Assembly (NCBI GenBank): GCA_905477785.1
Contig: CAJQGR010000012.1
Coordinates: 1 to 36,577 of the forward strand
Source of the DNA: an uncultured Hellea sp.
GTDB lineage: Bacteria > Pseudomonadota > Alphaproteobacteria > Caulobacterales > Maricaulaceae
DNA length: 36,577 nt
Direction of reading: 5' to 3'
A program made the translations under genes and the position numbers. The notes under the pieces are model-generated. The model was not told where the DNA came from. It did not search any database and saw only the letters and a program-made list of their open reading frames with translations. Of the stretch, positions 8,921 to 17,647 are shown one piece after another. Every line of letters starts with the position of its first letter. The stretch's first letter is position 1.

Positions 8921-8934
8921 TATAATGTTAAAGG
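8921..8934 (+). promoter_or_regulatory. -10-like box and Shine-Dalgarno for the small membrane-protein gene
   Basis: A consensus TATAAT (8921-8926) is followed by AAAGG (8930-8934), 7 nt before ATG 8942. No good -35 is visible at 16-18 nt spacing, where part of the inverted repeat lies, so activator dependence or a chance match are both possible. Confidence 0.35.
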
Positions 8935-8941
8935 TCAGATT

Positions 8942-9082
8942 ATGAAAAAATTATTTATTGTCAGTTTTACTTTAGTTTTATTCTTGTTTGGACTCACATG
9001 GTGGCTTCTTTCGAGTGCATCTAATGAAAATGCACCGCAAGATCTAAAAGTAATTGAATTGCCGGATAATTACGAAAAATAA
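8942..9082 (+). CDS. Small single-pass membrane protein, unknown function (46 aa)
   Basis: ATG at 8942 has a good Shine-Dalgarno (AAAGG, 7 nt spacing) and opens a 46-codon frame starting MKKLFIVSFTLVLFLFGLTW and ending in the hydrophilic tail VIELPDNYEK. Residues 3-24 form one strongly hydrophobic segment with a positive N-terminus, fitting either a membrane anchor with a short periplasmic tail or a signal-anchor peptide. I recognise no family. The stop is 1 nt from the start of the next gene, so the two are almost certainly translated from one message and may work together. Despite its size, the start context and tight coupling make it a credible gene. Confidence 0.65.
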   Translation: MKKLFIVSFTLVLFLFGLTWWLLSSASNENAPQDLKVIELPDNYEK

Positions 9083-9083
9083 T

Positions 9084-10640
9084 ATGAAATATTTAATATC
9101 ATTAATATTTTTCTTTTTTCAGTACCCAGTTTTCGCAGAAAATATAGAGGTTTTAGATTTAGAAACAGCCCGTATTTATGACCCTGGTGTAATAGACGCT
9201 ATAACTGGCGTTTTCGATGCTAATCTTTGGAAGGGCACCTCAACATCTACAGCTGTAGATTTAATTAATAAAATTCCGACAACGACTTCAAGTAAAGTGG
9301 GAGGGAAACTTATAAGAGCTACGATATTGGCCGGCGGAATGCCCCCAGAGGGGGAAAGAAAAAAATATGTTAGTGCTCGTTTAAGGTATGTAATGAAAAT
9401 GCAAGATAATGATGCTCTCAAAACTTTAATGAAAGGTTATTCAGATTATGTTCATTTACCTAAAAATAGAGTTGAGTATGCTTTAGGAAGTGATGACATT
9501 GAGTCTGCTTGTGATATATCTGATAATTTAGGTAACAATAGGAGTTTACCTTATTGGATAAAGATTAGAGTTTTTTGTAATATTAGTCGTGATGAGTTAG
9601 CTGCTGCTGAATTAGCTGTCGAATTACTTCAAAGTATGGGGCATGAAGATAGACTATTTTACGAATTTATCGATTTCTTTTTAGGTAACTCTGACGAAAT
9701 ACCAAAAATCACTAATAACATTGACCCTTTGGTAAATGCAATGCAATCGAAGGCTATAAATTTTGATACTCAGGCATTAATAACTGAAGCTAAAAACAAT
9801 AAACTGGGTTTGAAAGATAAAGTAGATTTAATTAACCGGCTACCTAATCAAATAAAATATGATCAAATAGAAGAGCTTTTAATAAATGGCATTGTGAACG
9901 ATAGAAATATACAATTTAAGAGGATACCAACCTATAACCCGGAGCTTCTCATTAATGATAGTTTTGATAAGGGTTCAAGTGAAAAACTAGATACGATAGA
10001 AAATGAAGACTTATTTTCTGCAAAAATATTAGCTACTATATTGAATAAAGCAGATACACACTTATCTTTTTCCCGCATTGTTAAAGCCCTTGAAACTCAT
10101 TTGGATAATGTCACTTCTGATCAAATTGAAATCCCGGATATTAATATTTTCGTACGCGCAAGCCTAGAGAGGAAAGACTACACTTTATTGCGTGAGCTCT
10201 ATGAAAAATTACCTAATGGAAAGCAAAAAACTAAAATCAGGCTTATTATGGCTATATTAGATAATACTTACCTTTTCGATAGTTTTTTAACAAATTTAGA
10301 AGCTAGTTTTCCAAATATAGAGTTACAGTATTTTCTTTCAGATAGAGACCTTTTCATATTATCCTCTTTAAGAGTTAGCTCTTCTTTACCTTTTTTAAAA
10401 GCAATGGAAGGTAAAGACGAAGGATTTGGGTTTACAGTCAAGGCAGGTGATATGCTTTTGCTTAAAACTACTCTTAGGCACTCTTCTGTTGCGGAAACTG
10501 CATTGCGCGCGGCGATCATTCTTGAAAATAGTCCTCTCAACGATTCTAGTATTTATAATATTATAGATGTTTTGATAAGTGCTGGATTAATCGAGTTCGC
10601 TAAAGATATCGCCATTGAGGATTTTGCTAGACGACTATGA
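9084..10640 (+). CDS. Exported alpha-helical protein of unknown function upstream of xerD
   Basis: 518 residues if started at ATG 9084, which gives a classical signal peptide: MKYLIS, a hydrophobic phenylalanine-rich core and FQYPVFA|EN with likely cleavage after residue 18. An in-frame ATG at 9054 exists but would overlap the 46-aa gene and bury the signal peptide, so I reject it. The mature protein is charged and looks mostly helical, with short repeated helix-turn-helix-like stretches, reminiscent of TPR/HEAT-type superhelices; no catalytic motif stands out. A hypothetical protein at this position, before xerD and near aroK, is familiar from alphaproteobacteria, but I know of no assigned function. 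Its stop overlaps the xerD start by 4 nt (ATGA). Confidence 0.8.
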   Translation: MKYLISLIFFFFQYPVFAENIEVLDLETARIYDPGVIDAITGVFDANLWKGTSTSTAVDLINKIPTTTSSKVGGKLIRATILAGGMPPEGERKKYVSARLRYVMKMQDNDALKTLMKGYSDYVHLPKNRVEYALGSDDIESACDISDNLGNNRSLPYWIKIRVFCNISRDELAAAELAVELLQSMGHEDRLFYEFIDFFLGNSDEIPKITNNIDPLVNAMQSKAINFDTQALITEAKNNKLGLKDKVDLINRLPNQIKYDQIEELLINGIVNDRNIQFKRIPTYNPELLINDSFDKGSSEKLDTIENEDLFSAKILATILNKADTHLSFSRIVKALETHLDNVTSDQIEIPDINIFVRASLERKDYTLLRELYEKLPNGKQKTKIRLIMAILDNTYLFDSFLTNLEASFPNIELQYFLSDRDLFILSSLRVSSSLPFLKAMEGKDEGFGFTVKAGDMLLLKTTLRHSSVAETALRAAIILENSPLNDSSIYNIIDVLISAGLIEFAKDIAIEDFARRL

Positions 10641-11548
10641 CGGATGATTATTTAATAGAGTCTTTTTTGGAAATGATGAGTGCTGAAAGGGGTGCATCTG
10701 AAAATACTTTATCAGCTTATCAGCGTGATTTGAGGAACTGGAAGTTTGCTACGAGAAATAAAGTTTTTTTAACTTTAGGGACAGGACATTTAGAGGCTGT
10801 ATTAGCCACATGGCAAAGAGAGGGCATAGCCGCATCTACTGCAGCAAGAAAACTTTCGACATTAAAGCAGTTTTTTTTATTTCTTCAAACCGAAGGCCAC
10901 CGAAAAGATAACCCTGCCAATAATTTAGACCGACCAAGGCAAGGAAGGCCTCTTCCAAAGGTATTGTCAGAGTTTGAAGTTAATCAATTGTTTTTGACCG
11001 CAGAAAAAGACATTTCCCCAAAGGGGGTTCGCTTGCTTTGTATGTTAGAGATTCTTTATGCAGGAGGTTTGCGTGTATCAGAGCTTGTAACTCTAACTGT
11101 AAGGTCAACAAATAGGCGTGATAATTGTTTATTAATTAAAGGGAAGGGCGGGCGTGAGAGATTACTACCTCTAACTAAGCCTGCAAAAGATATGATTGAA
11201 AAATGGGCTTTAGTTCGTGAATTAACGCTCCCGAAAGGATTTGGTTCAATTGAATATCATGATAAATTTCTTTTCCCTTCTAGTTCCAAAAATGGTCATA
11301 TAACTAGAGAAAGATTTGCCCAACTTTTAAAGAGACTTGCTATAAAAGCAGGCCTAAACCCTAAGATGGTATCGCCTCATATTTTGCGGCATGCCTTTGC
11401 AACTCATCTATTGTCTAATGGAGCAGATTTAAGGTCTGTACAAACTTTATTAGGTCACTCAGATATTTCGACGACTCAGATATACACACATGTTCTAGAC
11501 AAACGGATGAGAAAGCTAGTAGAGAGTAAACACCCATTAGCAAATTAA
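10637..11548 (+). CDS. xerD: Site-specific tyrosine recombinase XerD
   Basis: A chromosome dimer-resolving recombinase acting with XerC at dif near the terminus, activated by FtsK. The 303-residue protein has an N-terminal SAM-like core-binding domain (about 1-90) and a catalytic domain with the full set: Arg146 (GGLRVSEL), Lys170 (KGKGGRE), His248 and Arg251 (HILRHAFATHLL), His274 (LLGHSDISTTQIYTH) and the nucleophile Tyr283. Length is normal for Xer proteins. XerC is the close alternative; the position upstream of accA near aroK favours XerD. The ATG overlaps the previous stop by 4 nt and the next gene starts 4 nt after its stop. It is not flanked by integron or phage genes, so it is a housekeeping Xer and not an integrase. 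Confidence 0.92.
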   Translation: MTDDYLIESFLEMMSAERGASENTLSAYQRDLRNWKFATRNKVFLTLGTGHLEAVLATWQREGIAASTAARKLSTLKQFFLFLQTEGHRKDNPANNLDRPRQGRPLPKVLSEFEVNQLFLTAEKDISPKGVRLLCMLEILYAGGLRVSELVTLTVRSTNRRDNCLLIKGKGGRERLLPLTKPAKDMIEKWALVRELTLPKGFGSIEYHDKFLFPSSSKNGHITRERFAQLLKRLAIKAGLNPKMVSPHILRHAFATHLLSNGADLRSVQTLLGHSDISTTQIYTHVLDKRMRKLVESKHPLAN

Positions 11549-11552
11549 GATT

Positions 11553-11831
11553 ATGCCAAAAAAAAGACAATATCACTCAGATCTCGAAGAAGACCTTAAA
11601 GCTTTTTTACGTGAATTATGTGATGATTGGGACTTTTGCGCAGAAATTAAAGTTAAGGATTTACTCCTTAACAAATATAAAACTATAACGCCAAAAATAT
11701 TTTCTGATACTTTAATAATAGCTGAGGGTCTGGATCTCAAAGCTGCTCATCACTGGCAAAGGAGGCTGAAAAGACGATTTGTACAGCGCTATGGTAACGA
11801 AGTGAACGAAAGAATTTGGAGAGATTGGTAG
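11553..11831 (+). CDS. Hypothetical protein, 92 aa, between xerD and accA
   Basis: A short charged cytoplasmic protein starting MPKKRQYHSDLEEDLKAFL, with an acidic patch (ELCDDWDFCAE), a hydrophobic centre and a basic, aromatic C-terminus (WQRRLKRRFVQRYGNEV, ending IWRDW). No signal peptide or membrane segment is visible and I recognise no family. The Trp/Arg-rich tail could contact nucleic acid or another protein, which is only inference. It follows the xerD stop by 4 nt, so it is very probably co-transcribed and may be coupled to XerD production. A 168-bp gap separates it from accA. Confidence 0.75.
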   Translation: MPKKRQYHSDLEEDLKAFLRELCDDWDFCAEIKVKDLLLNKYKTITPKIFSDTLIIAEGLDLKAAHHWQRRLKRRFVQRYGNEVNERIWRDW

Positions 11832-11999
11832 CCTAAATAAGATTTTTAAAAATAAAGTAAAGAGGGCTATTAAGAATCATAAAAAAACTTTTAGATATAG
11901 ACTTAATACTGTAGGTTACTCATGATTATTATTTCAGTGATAGAAAGCGCAAAGAAATTTCATTGATATAACAGTTTTTAAGATTGGATGAAGTATAGT

Positions 12000-12944
12000 A
12001 TGGCACGCACTTACCTTGATTTCGAACGTAGTATTGCTGAACTTGATAGTAAAATAGAAGAGATGATTCAAAAAAAAGGTCTTCAAGATCAGAATGTATC
12101 TGATTTAAAGGAAAAGTCTAAACTACAACTTAAATCTTTATACTCAAAAATAAGTGCTTGGGAAAAAACTCAAGTGGCCCGTCATCCCTCTAGGCCACAT
12201 TTTAGTGAGTATATTAATAGTTTCGTAACCAGCTACACGCCCTTATCTGGCGATAGAAAGTTTGGAGATGATTGCGCTTTATTGGGAGGGCTAGGAAAAA
12301 TTCAAGGTAGAAGCGTATTAGTTATGGGGCATGAAAAAGGTAAAGATACTGAAACCCGACTAAAGCATAATTTTGGAATGGCTCAACCAGAGGGTTACCG
12401 CAAAGCTGTACGATTTATGGAGCTTGCTGAAAAGTTCAACGTGCCAATTATTAGCTTTATTGATACTGCAGGAGCTTACCCAGGAAGAGGTGCGGAGGAG
12501 CGTGGTCAAGCAGAAGCTATAGCGCGCAGTATTGATAAAGGTTTATCAGTTCGTGTTCCTTTTGTTTCTATAATATCTGGTGAAGGCGGGTCCGGTGGTG
12601 CTGTAGCAATAGCAACAGCGGACACTGTTATGATGTTAGAGCATTCTATTTACTCTGTGATTTCCCCTGAAGGCTGCGCATCTATACTCTGGAGAGACGG
12701 TGGTCGCGCTAAAGATGCGGCAAAAGCGATGAAAATTACAGCTCAAAACCTAAAGCGATTAGGGGTGATTGATAAAATTATTAAAGAGCCAATTGGCGGT
12801 GCACATCGATCCTCTAAGGAAATGATAAAATCTCTTGAGACAGCTATAGTTAAGTCTTTAGATACTCTCTCTAAAATGGATACTGCCGAACTTGTAAGGC
12901 AACGTAGAGATAAGTTTTTGAATATTGGTAGATCATTATTATAA
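12000..12944 (+). CDS. accA: Acetyl-CoA carboxylase carboxyltransferase subunit alpha
   Basis: AccA pairs with AccD to move the carboxyl group from carboxybiotin to acetyl-CoA, giving malonyl-CoA for fatty-acid synthesis. The protein begins MARTYLDFERSIAELDSKIE, the usual alphaproteobacterial AccA start, and carries the carboxyltransferase signatures FIDTAGAYPGRGAEERGQ and SIISGEGGSGGAVAIA plus YSVISPEGCASILWRD. From ATG 12000 it is 314 residues; an in-frame ATG at 11988 adds MKYS, but family N-termini favour the later one. The 168 bp before it contain no convincing gene and may hold its own promoter. A strong hairpin terminator follows directly after the stop. Confidence 0.96.
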   Translation: MARTYLDFERSIAELDSKIEEMIQKKGLQDQNVSDLKEKSKLQLKSLYSKISAWEKTQVARHPSRPHFSEYINSFVTSYTPLSGDRKFGDDCALLGGLGKIQGRSVLVMGHEKGKDTETRLKHNFGMAQPEGYRKAVRFMELAEKFNVPIISFIDTAGAYPGRGAEERGQAEAIARSIDKGLSVRVPFVSIISGEGGSGGAVAIATADTVMMLEHSIYSVISPEGCASILWRDGGRAKDAAKAMKITAQNLKRLGVIDKIIKEPIGGAHRSSKEMIKSLETAIVKSLDTLSKMDTAELVRQRRDKFLNIGRSLL

Positions 12945-12945
12945 A

Positions 12946-12968
12946 AAAGGGCTCCTAAAGAGCCCTTT
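12946..12968. terminator. Bidirectional hairpin terminator between accA and the barrel-protein gene
   Basis: AAAGGGCTC (12946-12954) and GAGCCCTTT (12960-12968) form a perfect 9-bp stem with a 5-nt loop. On the minus strand the stem runs into six consecutive T, a good intrinsic terminator for the barrel-protein/secA side. On the plus strand the T-tract is only three bases before A-rich sequence, so termination of accA may be weaker. It sits 1 nt after the accA stop and 23 bp past the stop of the convergent gene. Confidence 0.85.
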
Positions 12969-12991
12969 AAAAATATATGAAATTTATGAAG

Positions 12992-13714
12992 TTAAAATCC
13001 TGCTGAGATACCAGCTCCAAAGAACAACAAACTGTCCTTAGGATTTCCATTTAGGGATTTCTCAAGATTTAACATATCTTCTGAATTTAAGGCATAGGTA
13101 GCACCAAAATAAACCGAAACATCATCTGAGAGCGAATACCCTAAAGATGCAGATGCTGAACCATACTCATATGAAAAACCATCACCATCAACAAGACCTA
13201 GTGTTGCACCTAAATCAAAACTTGTCTTATCACCTGCCGGAATACTGTGACTAACACCACCCTCGAGAGTAAACGCTTCAAGTGTTAAATCGTAGTAAGC
13301 TGATGCAGAGGGCGACAAAGGTAAATCAAACCCTAAACTTGTGTAAATCTCATAAGTACCGGCACCACCACCATCAGTTTCAAATAAACCACCACCTTGT
13401 GGGTAGTGATAGTAAGTAATTCCTACATCAGTACTAACGAGGTCCGAAAGTGAGAAGCTGTAGCTTGCATAAAGATCAACTTCATCTCCTGCTGTTGATG
13501 AAGTGTCCCCAACACCAGTTGAGAACCAAGCGCCTGCGGTAAAAGACCCTAATGATGCTTCAACACCAGACTGAATAGCACTATCTGCTAAACTCACGCC
13601 TCTGAATACATAGTCACTTACATAATCCACTGATGTAGATACGCTAATGTCTTGAGCATTAGAATTAGCGGTTAGTGCTAGAAAAACAGATGTGCTTAAA
13701 AGTAATTTTTTCAT
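12992..13714 (-). CDS. Outer-membrane beta-barrel protein, TIGR02001-like
   Basis: 240 residues from ATG 13714, chosen because GGAG lies 7 nt upstream and the protein then opens with a clean signal peptide (MKKLLLSTSVFLALTANSNA|QD). An in-frame ATG at 13762 would place 16 extra residues in front of it. The mature part is rich in alternating Ser, Gly, Tyr and Val strands (for example VDYVSDYVFRGVSL, TDVGITYYHYP, AYYDLTLEAF) and ends in Phe (GAGISAGF), typical of BAM-inserted outer-membrane barrels. The motif SDYVFRGVS near the N-terminus is characteristic of the TIGR02001 family of conserved proteobacterial outer-membrane proteins, whose role is not established. It is transcribed toward the hairpin terminator with secA upstream on the same strand. 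Confidence 0.85.
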   Translation of the reverse strand: MKKLLLSTSVFLALTANSNAQDISVSTSVDYVSDYVFRGVSLADSAIQSGVEASLGSFTAGAWFSTGVGDTSSTAGDEVDLYASYSFSLSDLVSTDVGITYYHYPQGGGLFETDGGGAGTYEIYTSLGFDLPLSPSASAYYDLTLEAFTLEGGVSHSIPAGDKTSFDLGATLGLVDGDGFSYEYGSASASLGYSLSDDVSVYFGATYALNSEDMLNLEKSLNGNPKDSLLFFGAGISAGF

Positions 13715-13735
13715 ATTTATCTCCATTATATTTAT

Positions 13736-13749
13736 CTCACACAGGTGAG
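13736..13749 (-). promoter_or_regulatory. Small hairpin in the leader of the barrel-protein gene
   Basis: CTCAC (13736-13740) and GTGAG (13745-13749) pair as a 5-bp stem with a 4-nt loop about 22 nt upstream of ATG 13714, just 5' of the Shine-Dalgarno. Highly expressed outer-membrane protein mRNAs often carry stabilising or sRNA-contacted leader hairpins, but function here is inference. Confidence 0.3.
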
Positions 13750-13841
13750 CTATGAAATCCATACCTCTAGATAGATTGTAAGCATTAAGAGTAAACGGAT
13801 TTGCCTTGGAATAATAAAAAATGCATATTTATGATGCTCAT

Positions 13842-13851
13842 ATGTGCACAT
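13842..13851. promoter_or_regulatory. 10-bp palindrome ATGTGCACAT upstream of the barrel-protein gene
   Basis: ATGTGCACAT is a perfect palindrome in the 229-bp gap between secA and the barrel-protein gene, about 130 bp upstream of the latter's ATG. It could be a regulator site; a chance occurrence is also plausible. No gene is seen in this gap. Confidence 0.25.
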
Positions 13852-13943
13852 GTTCTTTATAATGATGCACACTGGGGCAATATATATAGTTTTTAAGAAA
13901 TTGTAGTGTTCTATACTTAAAGTTTAAGATCTTAGAAATCATT

Positions 13944-16619
13944 TCAGTTGCTTTTACCGCAACATTTCTTAAATTTCTTTCCTGATTCACATGGACAAAG
14001 ACTATTTCTAGAAATTCCTTCGAAGTCTTTTTTTGATAATTTGTTCTCATTATCTTCTGCTACACGCATCATATCCATTGGTGACCTTGCTGAGTCTTTT
14101 ATTTTCTGAACTTTTTCAATACGTTCCTGTTGTCGTTGCATTTGCACATTAATTAACAATCGGGTGACTGCCTTAGTAACGCCTTCCCTTAAGTCGGTTA
14201 AGAGTTTGTCGAATAAAGTGAAAGCCTCTGACTTGTACTCATTAAGGGGGTCTCTTTGACCATAAGCGCGCATTCCAATTACTGATTTTAAGTTATCTAA
14301 TTGCTGCAAGTGTTCTCGCCAATTTTGGTCAATAACTTGTAAAAGAAGCTGTTTTTCAATGCGCTGCATTTCTTTAGATTCAATACCATCTGTTAGTTGC
14401 TTAAATGCTTTATCTGTTGATTGTTTTAAGCGCGCCAACATCTCTTCATCTGCAATGCCCTCTTCCTTTGCCCAATCGGAAAAAGGGATATCCATCGCAA
14501 GATTTTCTTTTGTTTTCTCAGTAAGTGCACTTATATTCCATTGCTCTGCATAAGCTTTTTTGGGTACATAAGTTTCAATAAGGTCTTCACAACATTGATG
14601 CCTGAAATCCTCTATTACATCAGATACATCGTTATCTGTCATAAACTCCATACGTTGTTCAAATATGGTTTTTCTTTGATCATTCATCACGTCATCATAC
14701 TTTAATAGATTTTTACGGATATCAAAGTTGCGGGTTTCCACTCTAACTTGAGCTCTCTCCACAGCTTTTGACATAAAGCGATTAGTTAGCTCTTCGCCTT
14801 CCTCCCATCCCATTTTTCCCATCATTGCCTTTAGTCTATCTCCGCCAAAAATCCTCATTAAATCATCTTCAGTTGAGAGATAGAATTTTGATCTTCCTGG
14901 ATCACCTTGTCTTCCAGTCCTGCCACGAAGTTGGTTGTCAATTCTACGTGATTCATGTCTCTCTGTTCCAAGAACATAAAGGCCTCCGGCTTCTATGGCT
15001 TGTTTTTTAAGTTTTATTATTTCATTGGATATTTTTTCTTCAAGTTTTTTACGTTTTGATTCTGATAAGTCCTTTGGGATTTCTTGTTCTAAACGCATAT
15101 CAAGGTTTCCACCTAGCTGTATGTCTGTTCCTCTTCCCGCCATATTTGTTGCAATAGTAATTGCACCGGGTACCCCCGCTTGAGCTACAATAGAAGCTTC
15201 TTCCTCATGAAAACGAGCATTTAAAACTCTGTGTTTTATACCCTTTTCTTTCAAGAAATTCGATAGCGATTCAGATTTTTCTATTGAAACAGTGCCTACA
15301 AGCATAGGCTGGTTATTTTTAGATGCTTCTGATATTTCTTTGACAATCGCATTAAATTTTTCTTTTTCTGTCCTGTAAATAACGTCATCATTATCAATTC
15401 TTTGTATTGGTCTATTCGTAGGAATAACCAATACCTCTAACCCATATGTTTCAGCAAATTCACTAGCTTCAGTTTCAGCCGTTCCTGTCATCCCAGAAAG
15501 TTTATTGTACAACCTAAAATAGTTTTGTAGGGTTACTGATGCTAGAGTAACGTTCTCTGGTTTTATATCTACCTTTTCTTTTGCTTCTATTGCTTGGTGA
15601 AGTCCTTCAGAAAGTCTTCTGCCATCCATCATTCTTCCTGTGAACTCATCAATTAACACAACCTCATTCTTTTTAATGATGTAATCTTTATCTTTAATAA
15701 AGAGCTTGTGGGCTTTTAATGCTTGATTAATATGGTGGACTATAGTTACATTTTCAATATCGTAAAGGCTATCGCCTTCTAGAAGATTTTTATCTCTTAA
15801 AATGTTTTCAATTTGTTCATTACCTAATTCATTAAAGGTAGCTGTTCTTGCTTTTTCATCCAATTCATAACCATCATCTGTAATGAGCGGAATGAATTCA
15901 TTTATTGTTTTATAGTATTCTGACTTATCATCTGTCGGCCCAGAGATTATTAAGGGTGTCCGTGCTTCATCAATTAATATAGAATCAATTTCATCTATTA
16001 TCGCATATGTATGTCCGCGTTGAGACATCTCATCAAGGGTATACTTCATATTATCTCTAAGATAATCAAAACCAAACTCGTTATTGGTCCCATATGTTAT
16101 ATCGCAATTATAGGCTTGCTTGCGTTCATTTCCATATGCTTCATGATTGTTGATACAACCAACAGTCATGCCTAGAAAACTATATATTTGCCCCATCCAC
16201 TCTGCATCACGGCTGGCCAGATAATCATTAACCGTTACTATATGAACTCCTTTGCCTGTTAATGCGTTCAAGTAAGCCGCTAAAGTTGATACAAGTGTTT
16301 TTCCTTCACCTGTTCGCATTTCCGCGATTTCTCCAGTATGGAGCGTAATGCCACCAATAAGCTGTACATCGTAATGACGTTGGCCAAGTGTTCTTTTTGC
16401 GGCTTCACGGACCGTAGCAAAAGCTTCTGGCAATAAGTCATCAAGCTCTTCACCATTTTGCACGCGTTTTTTAAATTCAGCTGTTTTAGATTTGAGTTCA
16501 CTATTGCTTAATGCCTCATATTCTACCTCTAAAGCATTAATCGTATCAACAATAGGACGTAGCTTTTTTAGCTTTCTATCATTTTCAGTACCGAAAATTT
16601 TTCTTGCTATCCCTAACAT
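13944..16619 (-). CDS. secA: Preprotein translocase ATPase subunit SecA
   Basis: The motor of the Sec export pathway, driving unfolded preproteins through SecYEG with ATP. The 891-residue length is normal. Seen: Walker A MRTGEGKT (101-108), Walker B-like DEID (209-212), the second nucleotide-binding fold with [11 protein letters not shown] and [17 protein letters not shown], a helical scaffold/wing region, and the C-terminal zinc-binding SecB/membrane contact motif [15 protein letters not shown], in which the last Cys-Cys replaces the commoner Cys-His. Start at ATG 16619 gives the expected opening [14 protein letters not shown]. It is divergent from the PpiC-type lipoprotein gene, a well-known alphaproteobacterial arrangement. 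Many antisense frames overlap it but none looks real. Confidence 0.98.
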   Translation of the reverse strand: MLGIARKIFGTENDRKLKKLRPIVDTINALEVEYEALSNSELKSKTAEFKKRVQNGEELDDLLPEAFATVREAAKRTLGQRHYDVQLIGGITLHTGEIAEMRTGEGKTLVSTLAAYLNALTGKGVHIVTVNDYLASRDAEWMGQIYSFLGMTVGCINNHEAYGNERKQAYNCDITYGTNNEFGFDYLRDNMKYTLDEMSQRGHTYAIIDEIDSILIDEARTPLIISGPTDDKSEYYKTINEFIPLITDDGYELDEKARTATFNELGNEQIENILRDKNLLEGDSLYDIENVTIVHHINQALKAHKLFIKDKDYIIKKNEVVLIDEFTGRMMDGRRLSEGLHQAIEAKEKVDIKPENVTLASVTLQNYFRLYNKLSGMTGTAETEASEFAETYGLEVLVIPTNRPIQRIDNDDVIYRTEKEKFNAIVKEISEASKNNQPMLVGTVSIEKSESLSNFLKEKGIKHRVLNARFHEEEASIVAQAGVPGAITIATNMAGRGTDIQLGGNLDMRLEQEIPKDLSESKRKKLEEKISNEIIKLKKQAIEAGGLYVLGTERHESRRIDNQLRGRTGRQGDPGRSKFYLSTEDDLMRIFGGDRLKAMMGKMGWEEGEELTNRFMSKAVERAQVRVETRNFDIRKNLLKYDDVMNDQRKTIFEQRMEFMTDNDVSDVIEDFRHQCCEDLIETYVPKKAYAEQWNISALTEKTKENLAMDIPFSDWAKEEGIADEEMLARLKQSTDKAFKQLTDGIESKEMQRIEKQLLLQVIDQNWREHLQQLDNLKSVIGMRAYGQRDPLNEYKSEAFTLFDKLLTDLREGVTKAVTRLLINVQMQRQQERIEKVQKIKDSARSPMDMMRVAEDNENKLSKKDFEGISRNSLCPCESGKKFKKCCGKSN

Positions 16620-16750
16620 TGGGGCTCCTTGATGGCAAAAGTAGCATTGTACAGATAACTTTATAAATGCTTTTTGATGACTTAAGGATGCTCTTGCTCT
16701 AAGTCAATGAAATGGAACAAACAAAAAGCTTTAAATTTTTATGGAAAAAT

Positions 16751-17647
16751 ATGCCTAAGACTAATTTATTAATTTTAATTGTAGTTTTTTTGTGGTTTAT
16801 TCTGACCTCCTGCGGAGTCAGAAACAATTCCCAAGACCAATCTGACATATCTAAGGAATCTACTAATATTGTGGTTGCGGAAGTAAATAAAACTAAGATT
16901 TTTCTCTTAGATATTGAAGACCTTGCAATATCGCGAGGTCTTATTGGTGAGGGTGATACCATACAGTTTGACTCTGAAATTTATGATAAGGTTCTCAATG
17001 AGGCTATTGATCAACGTCTATTAGCCCTTAAGGCACTCGAGAAAAAAATAGATCAAGAATCTAAAGCTACGCGGCGTTTAGCATTCGCACGAGAGCACAC
17101 TTTGAGTAATATAATGCTTGAGAAATATATTAAGAGTAAGGTTAATGAAAAAACTATAAAGCAGTTATATGTCGAACAACAGAATTTAAGAGGACAAATG
17201 GATGAAATTCAAGTTAGGCATATATTATTAGAAGACTTTACAGAAGCAAGTACGGTTTCCATAAGGTTGTCAAAAGGAGAAAGTTTTGATGATTTAGTTT
17301 CCGAATACTCTAAAGATACCTTTACTAATGAAAATGGTGGAGTTTTACCTTATTTTTCAAGAGGTATGATGGATGATGAGTTTTCAAAGTTAGCATTTTC
17401 CTTAACGATTGGAGAGGTTTCCGATCCCATAGAAACAAAAGATGGTTGGCATATTTTACAGTTGTTAAAGCGGAGAAGAGCTCCACAGCCTACATTAACC
17501 GAAATGAAAGAAAAAATCATAGACTTTATAACATATGAAGAGGTGAGTAGTTTACTCTCAAAGCTTCGTAAGGAAAATGTAATTCAAGTGTATGATTTGT
17601 CAGATATACTTTTGGAAAGACCTCAGGATATTACCGAAAATGACTAA
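16751..17647 (+). CDS. PpiC/parvulin-type peptidyl-prolyl isomerase, lipoprotein
   Basis: A periplasmic folding factor of the SurA/PrsA/parvulin group. From ATG 16751 (GGA 6 nt upstream) it is 298 residues with a classical lipoprotein signal: MPKTNLLILIVVFLWFILTSC, lipobox LTSC, lipidated Cys21. An earlier in-frame ATG at 16712 would add 13 residues and is the main alternative. A SurA-like helical N-terminal region (about 40-145) precedes one rotamase domain (about 152-243: QVRHILLE, ENGGVLPYFSRGMM, AFSLTIGEVSDPIETKDGWH). The position opposite secA and before argJ matches alphaproteobacterial genomes and suits a chaperone for newly exported proteins. Its stop overlaps argJ by 8 nt (ATGACTAA). 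Confidence 0.88.
   Translation: MPKTNLLILIVVFLWFILTSCGVRNNSQDQSDISKESTNIVVAEVNKTKIFLLDIEDLAISRGLIGEGDTIQFDSEIYDKVLNEAIDQRLLALKALEKKIDQESKATRRLAFAREHTLSNIMLEKYIKSKVNEKTIKQLYVEQQNLRGQMDEIQVRHILLEDFTEASTVSIRLSKGESFDDLVSEYSKDTFTNENGGVLPYFSRGMMDDEFSKLAFSLTIGEVSDPIETKDGWHILQLLKRRRAPQPTLTEMKEKIIDFITYEEVSSLLSKLRKENVIQVYDLSDILLERPQDITEND

Noticed and set aside
9054-9083. Upstream in-frame ATG giving a 528-residue exported protein
   Set aside because: It overlaps the 46-aa gene and puts ten residues before an otherwise ideal signal peptide starting at 9084.
10637-11548. xerD as a mobile-element integrase
   Set aside because: No phage, integron or attachment-site context; flanked by housekeeping genes in a conserved alphaproteobacterial order.
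13838-14050. 70-codon minus-strand frame overlapping the 3' end of secA
   Set aside because: Out of frame with secA, mostly inside the intact zinc-binding C-terminus, with no family resemblance.
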